Origin: Mesostigma viride
Taxonomy: Eukaryota; Streptophyta; Mesostigmatophyceae; Mesostigmatales; Mesostigmataceae
Length of the DNA stretch: 64,000 nt
Reading direction: 5' to 3'
Assembly (NCBI GenBank): GCA_009746045.1
Contig: RPFO01000076.1
Coordinates: forward strand, 184,001 to 248,000
The notes beneath the pieces are model-generated. The model searched no databases and was not told the DNA's origin. It saw nothing but the letters and a program-made list of their open reading frames with translations. Shown here one piece after another: positions 55,775 to 64,000 of the stretch (positions are counted from its first letter, which is position 1; every line of letters starts with the position of its first letter). The position numbers and the translations under genes were made by a program.

Positions 55775-55908
55775 GGGTAAGGCTAGCCTTTTTGGACATA
55801 AAGTGTTCCCATGGGTAAGGATGGCCAGTTGAGGGCCACTTCCCGATGTGCTCTACTTATTGTTTTAATAAAGAGTCTGGTTACCCTGGAGTTCCACGGT
55901 TAATAGAA
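55775..55908 (+). repeat. Split direct repeat B2 of the PAT-like element
   Basis: Second copy of B1 and right end of the element; element B sequence resumes at 55909. Confidence 0.95.
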
Positions 55909-56724
55909 ATACTCAATTGGTTGTAAGCCCTGACCCTGATCCTGGAGAAGGACGCCACCTATAGCTACCTTACTAGCATCTGTAGCCACAACAAAGGGTT
56001 TAGTAGTATCCGGTAGGATGAGTACAGGAGGGGAAAGGAGTAGGGATTTTAGGCACTGAAAAGCCGACTGACATTCACTACTCCAAACAAAGGGGATATC
56101 CTTCTTTAATAAATGATTAATAGGGGCTGCTATAGTTGCGAAACGCGGGATAAATCGCCTATAGTAAGAAGCAATTCCTAGAAAACTACGTACACCTTTA
56201 ACGTCGGTAGGGGTAGGCCATTCCTGAATTGACTTAGTTTTATCCGGGTCGGTAGCGACCCCGGCATCTGACAGAACGTGCCCTAAAAATGGGACACTCC
56301 TACCCGAACGAACTTTAGCACGGCGCGCCCACAAAGAATTTTCAGCCATTATTTCTAATACTTTCTTTAAATCACGTAGGTGCGTTTCAAAATCAGGAGA
56401 GTAAATAAGAATATCATCTAAGTACGCTTGAGCACAAGAACGGTCATGCTCAGATAAAGAAACAGAGGAGAAGGAAGGATCCTTTAGATCAGAGGACACC
56501 TGAGGAAGGTGAGAATTTCCCATAACAGGTCTAAGCACTTCATTCATTAACATTTGAAAAGAGGCAGGCGAGTTACAGAGTCCCATAGCCGCTACTCTAA
56601 ACTGGTAATGACCAAAAGGGGTAGCAAAGGCGGTTTTATGGCAGTCCTCAGGAGCTATCCGCAACTGCCAAAAACCATCCGCACAATCCAGTACTGTGAA
56701 ACAAGTGGAACCTTTAACCTTATT
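55909..56724 (-). pseudogene. Element B RT C-terminal half and RNase H start
   Basis: Minus strand, open frame: CADGFWQLRIAPEDCHKTAF, MGLCNSPASFQMLMNEVL, AYLDDILIYSPDF (YLDD), SVPFLGHVLSDAG, then RNase H PFVVATDASKVAIGGVLLQD, cut at 55908 by the PAT-like element. The upstream half of RT lies across the long-TIR insertion at 57811. The frame here is intact where A has a deletion (12369). Confidence 0.9.
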
Positions 56725-56737
56725 AAATATATCATCA

Positions 56738-57797
56738 AATATATTAAAAAATCAAATATATATTAAAAATATAATTACTTACAGCAGAGTGAAATCACTC
56801 AAACCAAAACAAACGCCCAGCTAGAAACCTATATACAGAGCCATGTCAAAGCTCTATACTACGATAAGACCAATGGAAACGCCTACTAACGGGAGGAACC
56901 TAATAGCCCTGCTGCACCGCAAAATCAGCCCGCGTACGGCGGAGCATGATGTCAGCCATGGCCCGAGTCAGCGCCACCGACAAGCGCTGACGCCAATATG
57001 ACGTCCAGGTCCGCGCCGACCATGGGGCCCGCTGGCCCTCCAGGTCCAGCCGGTCCTCCCGGAGCCGGCAACACTCCTTGAAGAAGGCGGAGGTCAGGGG
57101 CCCCATGGCCCCAAACTCCTCCAGGACAAAGGGCACCACACGATGGTGCCCGACGTCGCCGTAGGCCAGGAGCTTGGCCCGCTCCGCCCGGTCCGCCGTG
57201 TAACCTGCCGTGAGGGAGGCCCCAGCCACGTGGCTAAGAGCCAAGGGCCGCGCCACCGAAACGTCAATAAGCAGATGCCGGCCACCCCCCTCAAAGTCCA
57301 GCACCACGATGTCAGGCCGGTGGTTGGGGAATAGAAGGCAGCGCCATCCGCATCCTCGGACCGGATGTTCGCGTGGGGGAAAACCGACCGAATCATGGCG
57401 AGCACCACCGTCAGGAGGACAGTGTGCAAATACAAATACCAATTCTGATTCTGTTGGCCCCCCATGCAGGCAAGGTAGTGAGTCCCCGTGGGATCCAGCG
57501 GCTGCCCACAGCTACCACAAGGCCGCCCGGCCGGAACAAGAGGCTGCGGGGCAAATAGCTGGTGCCGGAGCGCCACCGAGTAGTGGCTGGGAGCCAAGGC
57601 GAATGGGGGGGCCATGGGAAGAGCACGAAGGTACGCCGAGCCCACACTCCGCAAGGAAAGCGAGAACAGCCACGCACGTCAAATATATATGTCTTATCGT
57701 AGTATAGAGCTTTGACATGGCTCTGTATATAGGTTTATAGCTGGGCGTTTGCTTTGGTTTGAGTGATTTCACTCTGCTGTAAGTAATTATATTTTTA
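56738..57797 (-). mobile_element. Long-TIR element carrying a nuclease-like ORF (Mutator-like?)
   Basis: TIRs of about 107 bp (56763-56870 and 57691-57797, about 98% identical; inner end GTCTTATCGTAGTATAGAGC). Flanked by a 13-14-bp direct repeat AAATATATCATCA (56725-56737 and 57798-57810) that occurs once in element A. Between the left TSD and TIR are about 25 bp of AT-rich filler. Long TIRs with a TSD around 9-14 bp recall Mutator-like elements. The only cargo is the PD-(D/E)XK-like ORF, so this may be a gene-capturing (Pack-MULE-like) non-autonomous element. Confidence 0.65.
56900..57654 (-). pseudogene. PD-(D/E)XK-like ORF, copy 3 with zinc-finger region
   Basis: Minus strand. N-terminal part (57654-57330): CGSCGQPLDPTGTHYLAC, a CxxC...HxxxC zinc-finger-like pattern, then NQNWYLYLHTVLLTVVLAM. 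After a one-base loss near 57327 the second frame continues NHRPDIVVLDFEGGGRHLLI, DVSVARPLALSH, AERAKLLAYGDVG, VVPFVLEEFGAMGP, FFKECCRLREDRLDLEGQ, APWSARTWTSYWRQRL and RTRADFAVQQGY*. PD, D and E/K positions suit a PD-(D/E)XK nuclease. A zinc-finger plus such a core occurs at the C-terminus of some non-LTR retrotransposon proteins, so this may be a captured retroelement tail. Truncated at its N-terminus. Confidence 0.6.
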
Positions 57798-57810
57798 AAA
57801 TATATCATCA

Positions 57811-58912
57811 ATACGAGGGAGAGGGTATTTAGACTTCACAGTAATATCATTCAACTTCCTATAATCAGTAACTAGGCGAAACTTGCCATTTGGCTTAGGA
57901 ACTAACAGGACACCAGCTGAGTAGGGAGAGTTACTAGGCTCTATTAATCCTGCTTCTAATAATGACACTAAAATCTGTTTTAGTTCCTTTAACTCGGTAG
58001 GGCCCATTCTATACATCGGAGAGTGCGTAGGAACTGCACCGTCTTTGATAACTACACGGTGTAAAACAGAACGAGGAGGAGGATAAGAAGGAGTCTTTTC
58101 TTCAAAAACTTTTGAGGAATCTATCACAGCCATGTATCTTACTATTTCATTTTCAGTAAATCCCACTCCTACTGTATCCACTGTGTTTATATCTATATCC
58201 ACACTATTATTAGGGATAGGTATCTCCTGTACTTCTAACTGAAGGAACATACATAATAAATATCCATATTCCTTTAGTTCAGAACGCAACTCATCATTGG
58301 ACATTAATACTTCAGGTATAGGTCTCACAGGAGGATCAACAGGTGTAGGAGGAGTAATATCTACCAAGGATAAATTTTCCAATCTATAATGACGTTCCGG
58401 TACCCAGTAAGAGCTATCTGGAAACCATATGACCATGGTATCATAATTAATAGTAATCTTATTATCCTGGTGCCAATCTAATCCTAGTAATACATCAGCG
58501 GTAGTGATAGGGCCTATAGTGGCCGTCAGGTTGACAGTACGTCCTTGTATAACCATGGGAAGGGACACCGTACCCGGGGAATGACTGGTGCGACCATCAG
58601 CATAATGAACAGTGACGGGTTTGGTGTGAGGGGTAGGGACTAGTCCTAAACGCCTAACTAGGGCCTCGCTCACAAAGGAGCTAGCCGCACCGCTATCTAC
58701 CAACACAGAGACATTCAAGAGTTCATCAGCATGCAGGAAAAGGTCTACAACAGTGTGAGGGACGGTTAAACCACCATTCAAGAACATAAGAGGACGCACA
58801 CGTAGTGGTAGGGAAGATTCAGCTCCTACAGAGGTTATAAAAACAGGCAGGCGAAAATTCTTATCTGGGGTACTATCTAAGGACCTGTCCAGGTTACCCC
58901 CGGCTGACAGGC
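57811..58912 (-). pseudogene. Element B protease and RT N-terminal part
   Basis: Minus strand: [16 protein letters not shown], protease [20 protein letters not shown] near 58700, [13 protein letters not shown], then the linker and RT start ([40 protein letters not shown]), ending at the long-TIR element. The frame is open through the point where A has lost a base (A 11655). It is entered from gag through the G8 run near 58926-58933. Confidence 0.9.
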
Positions 58913-60654
58913 CTACTGTTCCCCCTCCCCCCCCAAATCCATGGGAACTAACCCCGAAGAAGACCCTGGCGAAAAAGCCACTGCTGGAGGGTCACGAGGG
59001 AGCGAAGAGGGTGCGGGAGCCTGATTATCATAGGGGAACCCTGGGGGTCCTGCCTGCACAGCATTCAGCCTACTAGGGGTAGCTGAGGGAATGCGTCCTG
59101 AAGTAGGACGAATAGGAGCACGCTGAGGGGTACGAGGAGGGCGAGCGTCGGGATGAGGGGGAGCACCCGAAAGGAACTTGGGGCACTCACGTTTAAGATG
59201 GCCTACTTCCTTAAAATGATAGCATGTGATATGAGAGACATCAAGGGCTGAGAGGTCAGTAACACAGATATCTAATTCTTCTACATAGGAGTTCTCCTCC
59301 TCAGGGGTAAGGATAATATTATTAAGACGGGAACGGGTAGGAAGAGAAGGGGTGGTGAAGAAATCTGCTACACGCAAGAGATGCTGGCGCACATGCTTGA
59401 GGGGCAGATCAGTAAAACGGTAGGCAGAGAACTGGCGCTTGACTTCACGTAATAAAGGTCTACTGAGGCCTTGGAGAAAGCGAGCACGTACTTCTGCACC
59501 CGACAGATCCCTAATTCGTACCATCTGAGCATCAAACTCTTTCATATACTCCTTAAATGATTTAGTACCCTGCTGCAAGGTACCAAAGGCTAATCTATCT
59601 TGCCAGTCTGAATCAGGAGGGACTAAATGGTTCTCTAAACGCTTAAACAATTCTGCTACAGAGTTAGGGTAGGCATGAGAGGCCAAAGACTCACACTGAA
59701 TGAGGTTAGCAAGCTCAGGAGTAATGCAGGTTGTAAGATAATGAGGAACTAACACAGCATCAGAGAGACGCCATCTATTATGATTCTGCCACGACTCTGT
59801 GTTCTGGGTAAGCAACATAATAAAGGTGAAAAACTGTTGAGGGGTAGACTTGACATCCAGCTTGGGAAGGTTAGCAAAGAGGGGAAGAGCAGGAGGCTTA
59901 GGGGGACTATTATAGAAGAGTCAGTTTTTCCCATAGGGCCACTATCTTCCACTGCTATATAAGCGGGATAGAAGGAAGGAAGAGGAAAAGTCTTGGGTAG
60001 GGGTCTAGAAGGGGCCACCGTTTCAGGCTGGTGCCCATAAGAAAAGGGGACAGTATATTGCTCACGAAGAGAGGAGTAGGCAAAATGATCATAATTTCTA
60101 TCATCTAGGGGCATGGTGCTGAAATCACTGTTAACTTCTAAATCAGCCACACGGGTAGGGACCTGGGCTGCCTCATAGGCCGTCTCAGGGTAGGACCAGG
60201 AAGCAGGTGGGTAAAAGGGAACTGCACTAGGGCGCCCAGAAGGGCCGACAGGGGCAGAGGCACGACCCGTGTTAAACGCAGGCATGGAAGGCACAGGGTG
60301 GGAAGGAGGCCTAGCAACATTGTTGGTTAGTGAGGACCTGTCAGGGGGTTGAGCCAAGGTTGCAGGAGGGGCAGGGGCCTGGTTCAAGGTAAGGGAAGGG
60401 TCATCGCTAAATCTGACTTGCATACGTTGTTCATAGGTAGGAGGGGTAAGTGAGGGACGACGGCGACCACCAGCAACAGGAGAAGGAGGTGAGGTACGAA
60501 GATTACCTTGAGGAGTGAGATGGTGCACCGTTTCAAGTGAGTCCCGTCGGTTACCACGATTGTTGTTATGGTTGTTATTATTATTATTATTAGTATTATT
60601 CATAGTAGGAGTATTGGTAGGTATAGGCGACATGTTACCACCCACTGGATCCAT
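58913..60654 (-). pseudogene. Element B Gag (one frameshift)
   Basis: Minus strand, starting MDPVGGNMSPIPTNTPTMNN with asparagine runs. The proline-rich region and core match A (ADLEVNSDFSTMPLDDRNYD). Near 59905 five extra bases (a CTATAATAG palindrome) shift the frame before FIMLLTQNTESWQNHN. The zinc-knuckle region reads CYHFKEVGHLKREC, so the second cysteine of the CCHC knuckle is replaced by Phe, which should weaken zinc binding. Ends MDLGGEGEQ at the G8 run. Confidence 0.85.
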
Positions 60655-60778
60655 TTTTAATTAAATAAATGATTAGAAATCTAACTGAAAGCAACAAAGA
60701 TAATGGACAAGGCCTAATTTAAGGCAAGGAAGGAAAAGAAAAAGCTTTTAATGGCTTAAACGAAGGAAACTATTTAAC

Positions 60779-61171
60779 TCAATCCTTTTTAACAACAGTA
60801 ATGGATAGGGAACCGAATTCTAAGGTGAGAGGAGTATCTAAGCTAGATGAGGATGCAGCCCTCTTAGGGGGAGACGAAGGAGGGGTAGCAAAATCTAGAG
60901 CTTCTACAGGAGGGCGACCATGAGGAGTAGAACGTACGTGTAGTCCTAGATCTGATACACTATGGTCTATAAGGAATTGTTGAGCTTCCTCGAAGGTAAC
61001 AAATTTCTTATACCTAATTACATTATATGTACGGTTTTGCACTATCTTCCTAGCATCTGACCAAGAGAGGAAAATGGCTGACCATTGAGGGGTAATAACT
61101 ACGTAATATTTAGCTAAGCTATTATCACTAGATGAATGGGAAGGAGCAGTAAAAGATCGCCGCTGGCTCAT
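60779..61171 (-). CDS. Element B ORF1: viroplasmin/RNase H1-N-like small protein
   Basis: 130 residues, intact and near-identical to A ORF1 (KYYVVITPQWSAIFLSWSDA, YKKFVTFEEAQQFLIDH, LTLEFGSLSITVVKKD). Differences from A are scattered and mostly conservative. ORF1 stays intact in both copies while gag and pol are broken in both. Start context ACCATGA. Confidence 0.75.
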   Translation of the reverse strand: MSQRRSFTAPSHSSSDNSLAKYYVVITPQWSAIFLSWSDARKIVQNRTYNVIRYKKFVTFEEAQQFLIDHSVSDLGLHVRSTPHGRPPVEALDFATPPSSPPKRAASSSSLDTPLTLEFGSLSITVVKKD

Positions 61172-61526
61172 GGTAACGCACCTTGTTCTTGAGTAGTCAC
61201 GATAGGAGTGGAAGGGGTAGGAGTCGACTTAGCTGGGGTATCTGGATCACCGAAATGACGAGGGCAAAAACGGTCCAGCGCTCGTAGTCCTAAAGTCAGC
61301 GACCCAGTGAATTTCTGCGAGTGCGGCCGTCTAATGAGCAGCAACACGAAGGAAAAGGTGTAGGTACTGCGACGCTAATCGTCTCCGGACAGTAATACTT
61401 CCCTATCTATGACAGGAAACAACCGTAAGCAGGAAAACAAGGCGAAGGACAGGCTAACTACGAAAGGGTTTATCCGCTGCGAGCAGGTCTAGCATCCAGG
61501 TAGAGCGTGTCCCGAAACGGGCAGCA
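61172..61526 (-). other. Spacer between ORF0 and ORF1 of element B
   Basis: About 350 bases, no supported ORF, clearly more diverged from A than the flanking ORFs are. Confidence 0.5.
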
Positions 61527-61829
61527 CTACTCTCCTAGCTTGAAGGCGACCCGCCCATTACCTATCAAGGACGTGTCGGCTTCGTATTCCTGGACGCGGA
61601 AGGGGTCTTGAAAAGGCGTATGTGGCAAGGGATCGTCGTCTTGTTCTCTACCTACTGAAGTTCCTCCGATACCATTGTTACGCCGCGGGTATCTACCTCC
61701 GCCTCTACCTCTAATGGGCCTGATACTACCTATACTGGTCAGGCCTCCTCTACTCAAACCTCTGGCGAAAGACGAACGTGACGGAGCTGATCTCAATGCA
61801 TTAACGTAAGTGTTACTATAATACGCCAT
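61527..61829 (-). CDS. Element B ORF0: LTR-initiated RG-rich small protein
   Basis: 100 residues, first in-frame ATG at 61829 (MAYYSNTYVNALRSAPSR), inside the 5' LTR, 154 bases before its end, as in A. It reads through the PBS (NNGIGG) into the leader. Conserved with A: the start, SRSSFARG, GRGGGR, the acidic segment (REQDDDPLPHT) and the end TGNGRVAFKLG (here IGNGRVAFKLGE). Substitutions are mostly in the middle. No known family recognised; RNA binding is suggested by the RG-rich patch. Confidence 0.7.
   Translation of the reverse strand: MAYYSNTYVNALRSAPSRSSFARGLSRGGLTSIGSIRPIRGRGGGRYPRRNNGIGGTSVGREQDDDPLPHTPFQDPFRVQEYEADTSLIGNGRVAFKLGE
61663..61674 (-). promoter_or_regulatory. Primer-binding site of element B
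   Basis: TGGTATCGGAGG on the minus strand, one base after the LTR; close to an initiator-tRNA-Met type PBS (TGGTATCAGAG). It lies within the ORF0 coding sequence. Confidence 0.75.
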
Positions 61830-62221
61830 ACAACCATTTACCAAAACCCGTTTACTCCAGGAAAAGAGGAAGGAAACACAACTACACTGCCGTGACCCAA
61901 GCCTATATGTGTTAATTCATTTAACACACGCCGAGTGCACACACAAGGGGTAGAACACGCATAAATGGCCACCAACGGTCCAACACGCTCGGGCCGACAT
62001 GGCCCTCGCCTACAGATGCACGCTGGTCCACTACATTCTACCAAAGGATCAGGACCACTAGTAAAGTACGCGGCGCGGCGCCCAACGGCACCCAATGTAC
62101 CACAGTACTGTTACGAAGACAATAATGTCCCGGTAGGAGCCTAAACGTAAACCTAGGGACAACTGAGGCAAAAGACCTAATTTACGTCCGTAACTACAAC
62201 GAATTGTTACGCGACGTAACA
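61676..62221 (-). repeat. 5' LTR of Gypsy element B
   Basis: 546 bp, copy of 45008-45553, followed to the right by TSD CTATG (62222-62226). The last 154 bases (minus strand) encode the ORF0 N-terminus. Confidence 0.95.
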
Positions 62222-62226
62222 CTATG

Positions 62227-62869
62227 ATTTTTAATAGTGAATATGGATTTTATTGGATTTTACACACTCGTGCTTCCACAGAAAATTCCAAAATCGCGAG
62301 TAAGGGTTGAGAGTCATGTATAATTTTACATGATTTGGTCAACATATGATTTTTTATGCACATGCCCAAGCATTAGCATGATATTGAGTGCTATGATGCA
62401 TATCAAACATATGGGGTACCCCCCTACCCTTACCGCCACATGATCTCAAAGATGGTATACTCAGTCCTATTTTTAGGACTGAGTTTCTACAGGGGACGTG
62501 TTAATATAGAGAAAATAACCCATAATGAGGCTCCCTGGCAACCACGTCCAACATGGTCACACAACCAGGGTTTTATTAGCATGCAACAGGTTGGTTACAG
62601 AGAATATAAACAAATGTACAAGCAACCTGTAAGAGCCAGCATTTGGGCTGCCCTTTCAGGGTCCATTCCATGAAGACCCAAGGCCGGTTACAAGGTCCTT
62701 AAGACCCTTCTGCAACCCCATGACAGGGCCAGGCGATATTCTCAGCCAGGGGAGTGACTCCACCCTGACCCCTGTTCAGCAGGGTGTACGAACCCTGAAG
62801 AACCTGCTGTCAGCCATTTCTGGCTACCCAACCCACCGGGACACATCCCACCTCAGAGCAAGGCGTTGG
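62227..62869. other. Non-coding interval
   Basis: No ORF supported. Contains a perfect hairpin CTCAGTCCTA-TTTT-TAGGACTGAG (62461-62485), similar to hairpins at 43593 and 44893. Confidence 0.5.
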
Positions 62870-63372
62870 TCTCCCTAGCACCCCACCATGGGGTCCATTC
62901 GAGCCCACGGAGCAGAGGGTACTGCTGCACGGCCTTCTCCTCAAGCTTGGTGAGAGCATCTGCAGGGTTATCCAGGCCAGCCACATTTCAATGTCAGCTA
63001 AGCAGGACATTTCCTTGAGCAACAGATAATCAAGGTCCCTGCTTCTGGCCAGCTGTCTGTGCACGAACTGCACCATGCCCATGCTGTCAGTTTTCACCAG
63101 TGTGTGCATCTGCAACCGACAGGAAGCTAGCTACCTTACATAGCTGGTAGAAAAGCTCCCTCAAGTTAAGGGCTGTGTGCAGCCCCTCACAGATTGCCCT
63201 GCACTCAGCAATGTCACTGCTGGGGGTTACCCTATTCTGCAACCGACTGTACCAGCAGACCAGAGAGGACTGTTCCTGCACCAGGGTGATTAATGCTGCT
63301 GCCCGCCCCCTGACCTCTGTGACCTTCCTACTATCCATAGAACTGTCAGTTAAAGCGCAATGTGTAGGGATA
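62870..63372 (-). pseudogene. Decayed Copia-type RNase H
   Basis: Minus strand, two overlapping frames. The first reads LTDSSMDSRKVTEVRGRAAA then LVCWYSRLQNRVTPSSDIAE and CRAICEGLHTALNLRELFYQ. This matches the Copia RNase H pattern of a D..D-start, W.S..Q..V..SS..AE and a helix ending L..L. The second reads LVKTDSMGMVQFVHRQLARS and DLDYLLLKEM, resembling the TDN..A...... R.KHID.....R stretch. The frame is broken near 63110. Upstream RT and LTRs were not found. Confidence 0.5.
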
Positions 63373-64000
63373 GATAGATTCCAATGCGCGCGAATAGATT
63401 CATCATGAGAATGGTTGGAATGGAGCTTGGTTTAAAAATATAGTAGGCTTACAGCACTCGTGCACGTGAGTGCTAAGACACGAGTTTGCCAAGTCAAGGC
63501 AACACACGTGAGGCGGGCTCGCAAGAGATCTAACCAGTTGGCACTGGCCTATTCTTTATATACTTGTGCACTGTGCTTTGCTAGGCCTGAGCAGCCTCGT
63601 AGGCCTGCTCGGTATTAACACCCCCGGTACAGTATTAACAACCTGTACAGCGTCCAGATCCTATTATACAGTAGGTCTGCCATACAGGCACAGTGACCGT
63701 GGACAGAGTACAGTCCACAGTGATTATTGCATCTGCACCCAATAGTCCAGGACTAAGCCTGCGGTACCAACAGACCACAGGTTAAGGTTCCTATTTCCTG
63801 CGTACGACGTATTAATCCAATACCGTCGTAGGTTCAGCACCTAATTCCTGTCAGCCCAGGAATTACTGTCGACCCCATATGCCGTCGGCACATATTCACG
63901 CACGACTTAGAAGAACAGCCGGCTCGCGCTCGCGCGCGACCGGGAAGTCGGAACACCATAACTTTCTTGATACTTGTCGGAATGAACTCGTTCCGGTGTC
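63373..64000. other. Unassigned sequence to the window end
   Basis: No ORF supported. Short repeats such as CGGTACAGTATTAACAACC/GTATTAACACCCCCGGTACAG near 63610-63650 are visible. Confidence 0.4.

Larger units (their letters stand above)
50520..55908 (+). mobile_element. Autonomous PAT-like (DIRS-group) tyrosine-recombinase retrotransposon
   Basis: 5,389 bp inserted in element B RNase H without TSD: joining the flanks gives CCTAGAGAT+ATACTCAATTGG, which matches element A except for one base. Structure A1 (50520-50898), ORFs, B1 (55229-55362), A2 (55363-55741), 33 bp, B2 (55775-55908). A copies are 379 bp, B copies 134 bp, and they look identical. The termini are TCGGGGTTCTCTGAAC and TTAATAGAA; B1 joins A2 exactly at GAA|TCGGGG, the predicted circle junction. 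ORFs encode Gag-like, RT/RNase H and tyrosine recombinase. Recent and nearly intact. Confidence 0.95.
45008..62221 (-). mobile_element. Complete Ty3/Gypsy chromovirus element B with two nested insertions
   Basis: Minus strand, LTRs of 546 bp at both ends, TSD CTATG. Same organisation as A: ORF0 starting in the LTR, ORF1, gag, pol with chromodomain, ORF4, PPT. It is interrupted by a PAT-like element (50520-55908) in RNase H and a long-TIR element (56738-57797) in RT. Without these it is about 10.8 kb. The LTRs look identical, so B and both passengers are recent. B lacks the pol deletions that break A, but has its own breaks in gag (near 59905), RNase H (near 50205) and ORF4. Confidence 0.95.

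Noticed and set aside
1..64000. Prokaryotic or viral origin of the window
   Set aside because: Nested retrotransposons of four classes, chromodomain integrase, SINE-like repeats and long non-coding gaps indicate a eukaryotic nuclear genome; no operons or phage modules seen.

Overview
This is a eukaryotic nuclear window, most likely from a green alga. The evidence is GC-rich host coding sequence with low-complexity protein, non-coding gaps, and a dense mix of LTR, non-LTR, tyrosine-recombinase and TIR transposons. The algal assignment is inference: chromovirus Gypsy, RTE-like LINEs and PAT-like DIRS elements together are typical of chlorophytes. Almost everything recognisable is mobile DNA. 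The one convincing host gene is a very large, low-complexity protein gene on the minus strand (29544-36236).

Layout. (1) 1-5161: the 5' half of a minus-strand Ty3/Gypsy element (C), with LTR, PBS, a small viroplasmin-fold ORF and gag-pol running off the left edge. (2) ~5167-19475: an RTE-like LINE (L1) split by a hAT-type TIR element (6396-18930, 8-bp TSD CTGGCGCT), itself split by a complete Gypsy element A (7696-18474, identical-looking 571-bp LTRs, TSD AAAGG). (3) 19490-22310: a second LINE (L2) tail-to-tail with L1. (4) 22311-29543: non-genic, with a TIR element (23533-25239), LINE 3' fragments (one with an 11-bp TSD), a SINE-like insert, and a non-autonomous PAT-like element (26783-28737). 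(5) 29544-36236: the host gene. (6) 36237-45002: mostly non-coding, with a small hAT-type element (39395-40758), a large palindrome of a nuclease-like ORF family, and another TIR repeat. (7) 45008-62221: a complete minus-strand Gypsy element B (546-bp LTRs, TSD CTATG) carrying two insertions, an autonomous PAT-like element (50520-55908) and a ~1 kb long-TIR element (56738-57797). (8) 62227-64000: a decayed Copia RNase H relic and unassigned sequence.

The most interesting system is the Gypsy lineage A/B/C. Besides Gag, protease, RT, RNase H and a chromodomain integrase, A and B share three extra ORFs: ORF0, which starts inside the 5' LTR and is translated through the primer-binding site; ORF1, a viroplasmin/RNase H1-N-like small protein (also in C); and ORF4, a ~770-residue protein downstream of integrase. 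A second notable pair is the autonomous and non-autonomous PAT-like elements, which share split direct repeats and 16-nt termini but little else.

Many reading frames are broken by single-base indels, often at G or C homopolymers. This is true of the host gene as well as the transposons, so some breaks may be assembly errors rather than mutations.
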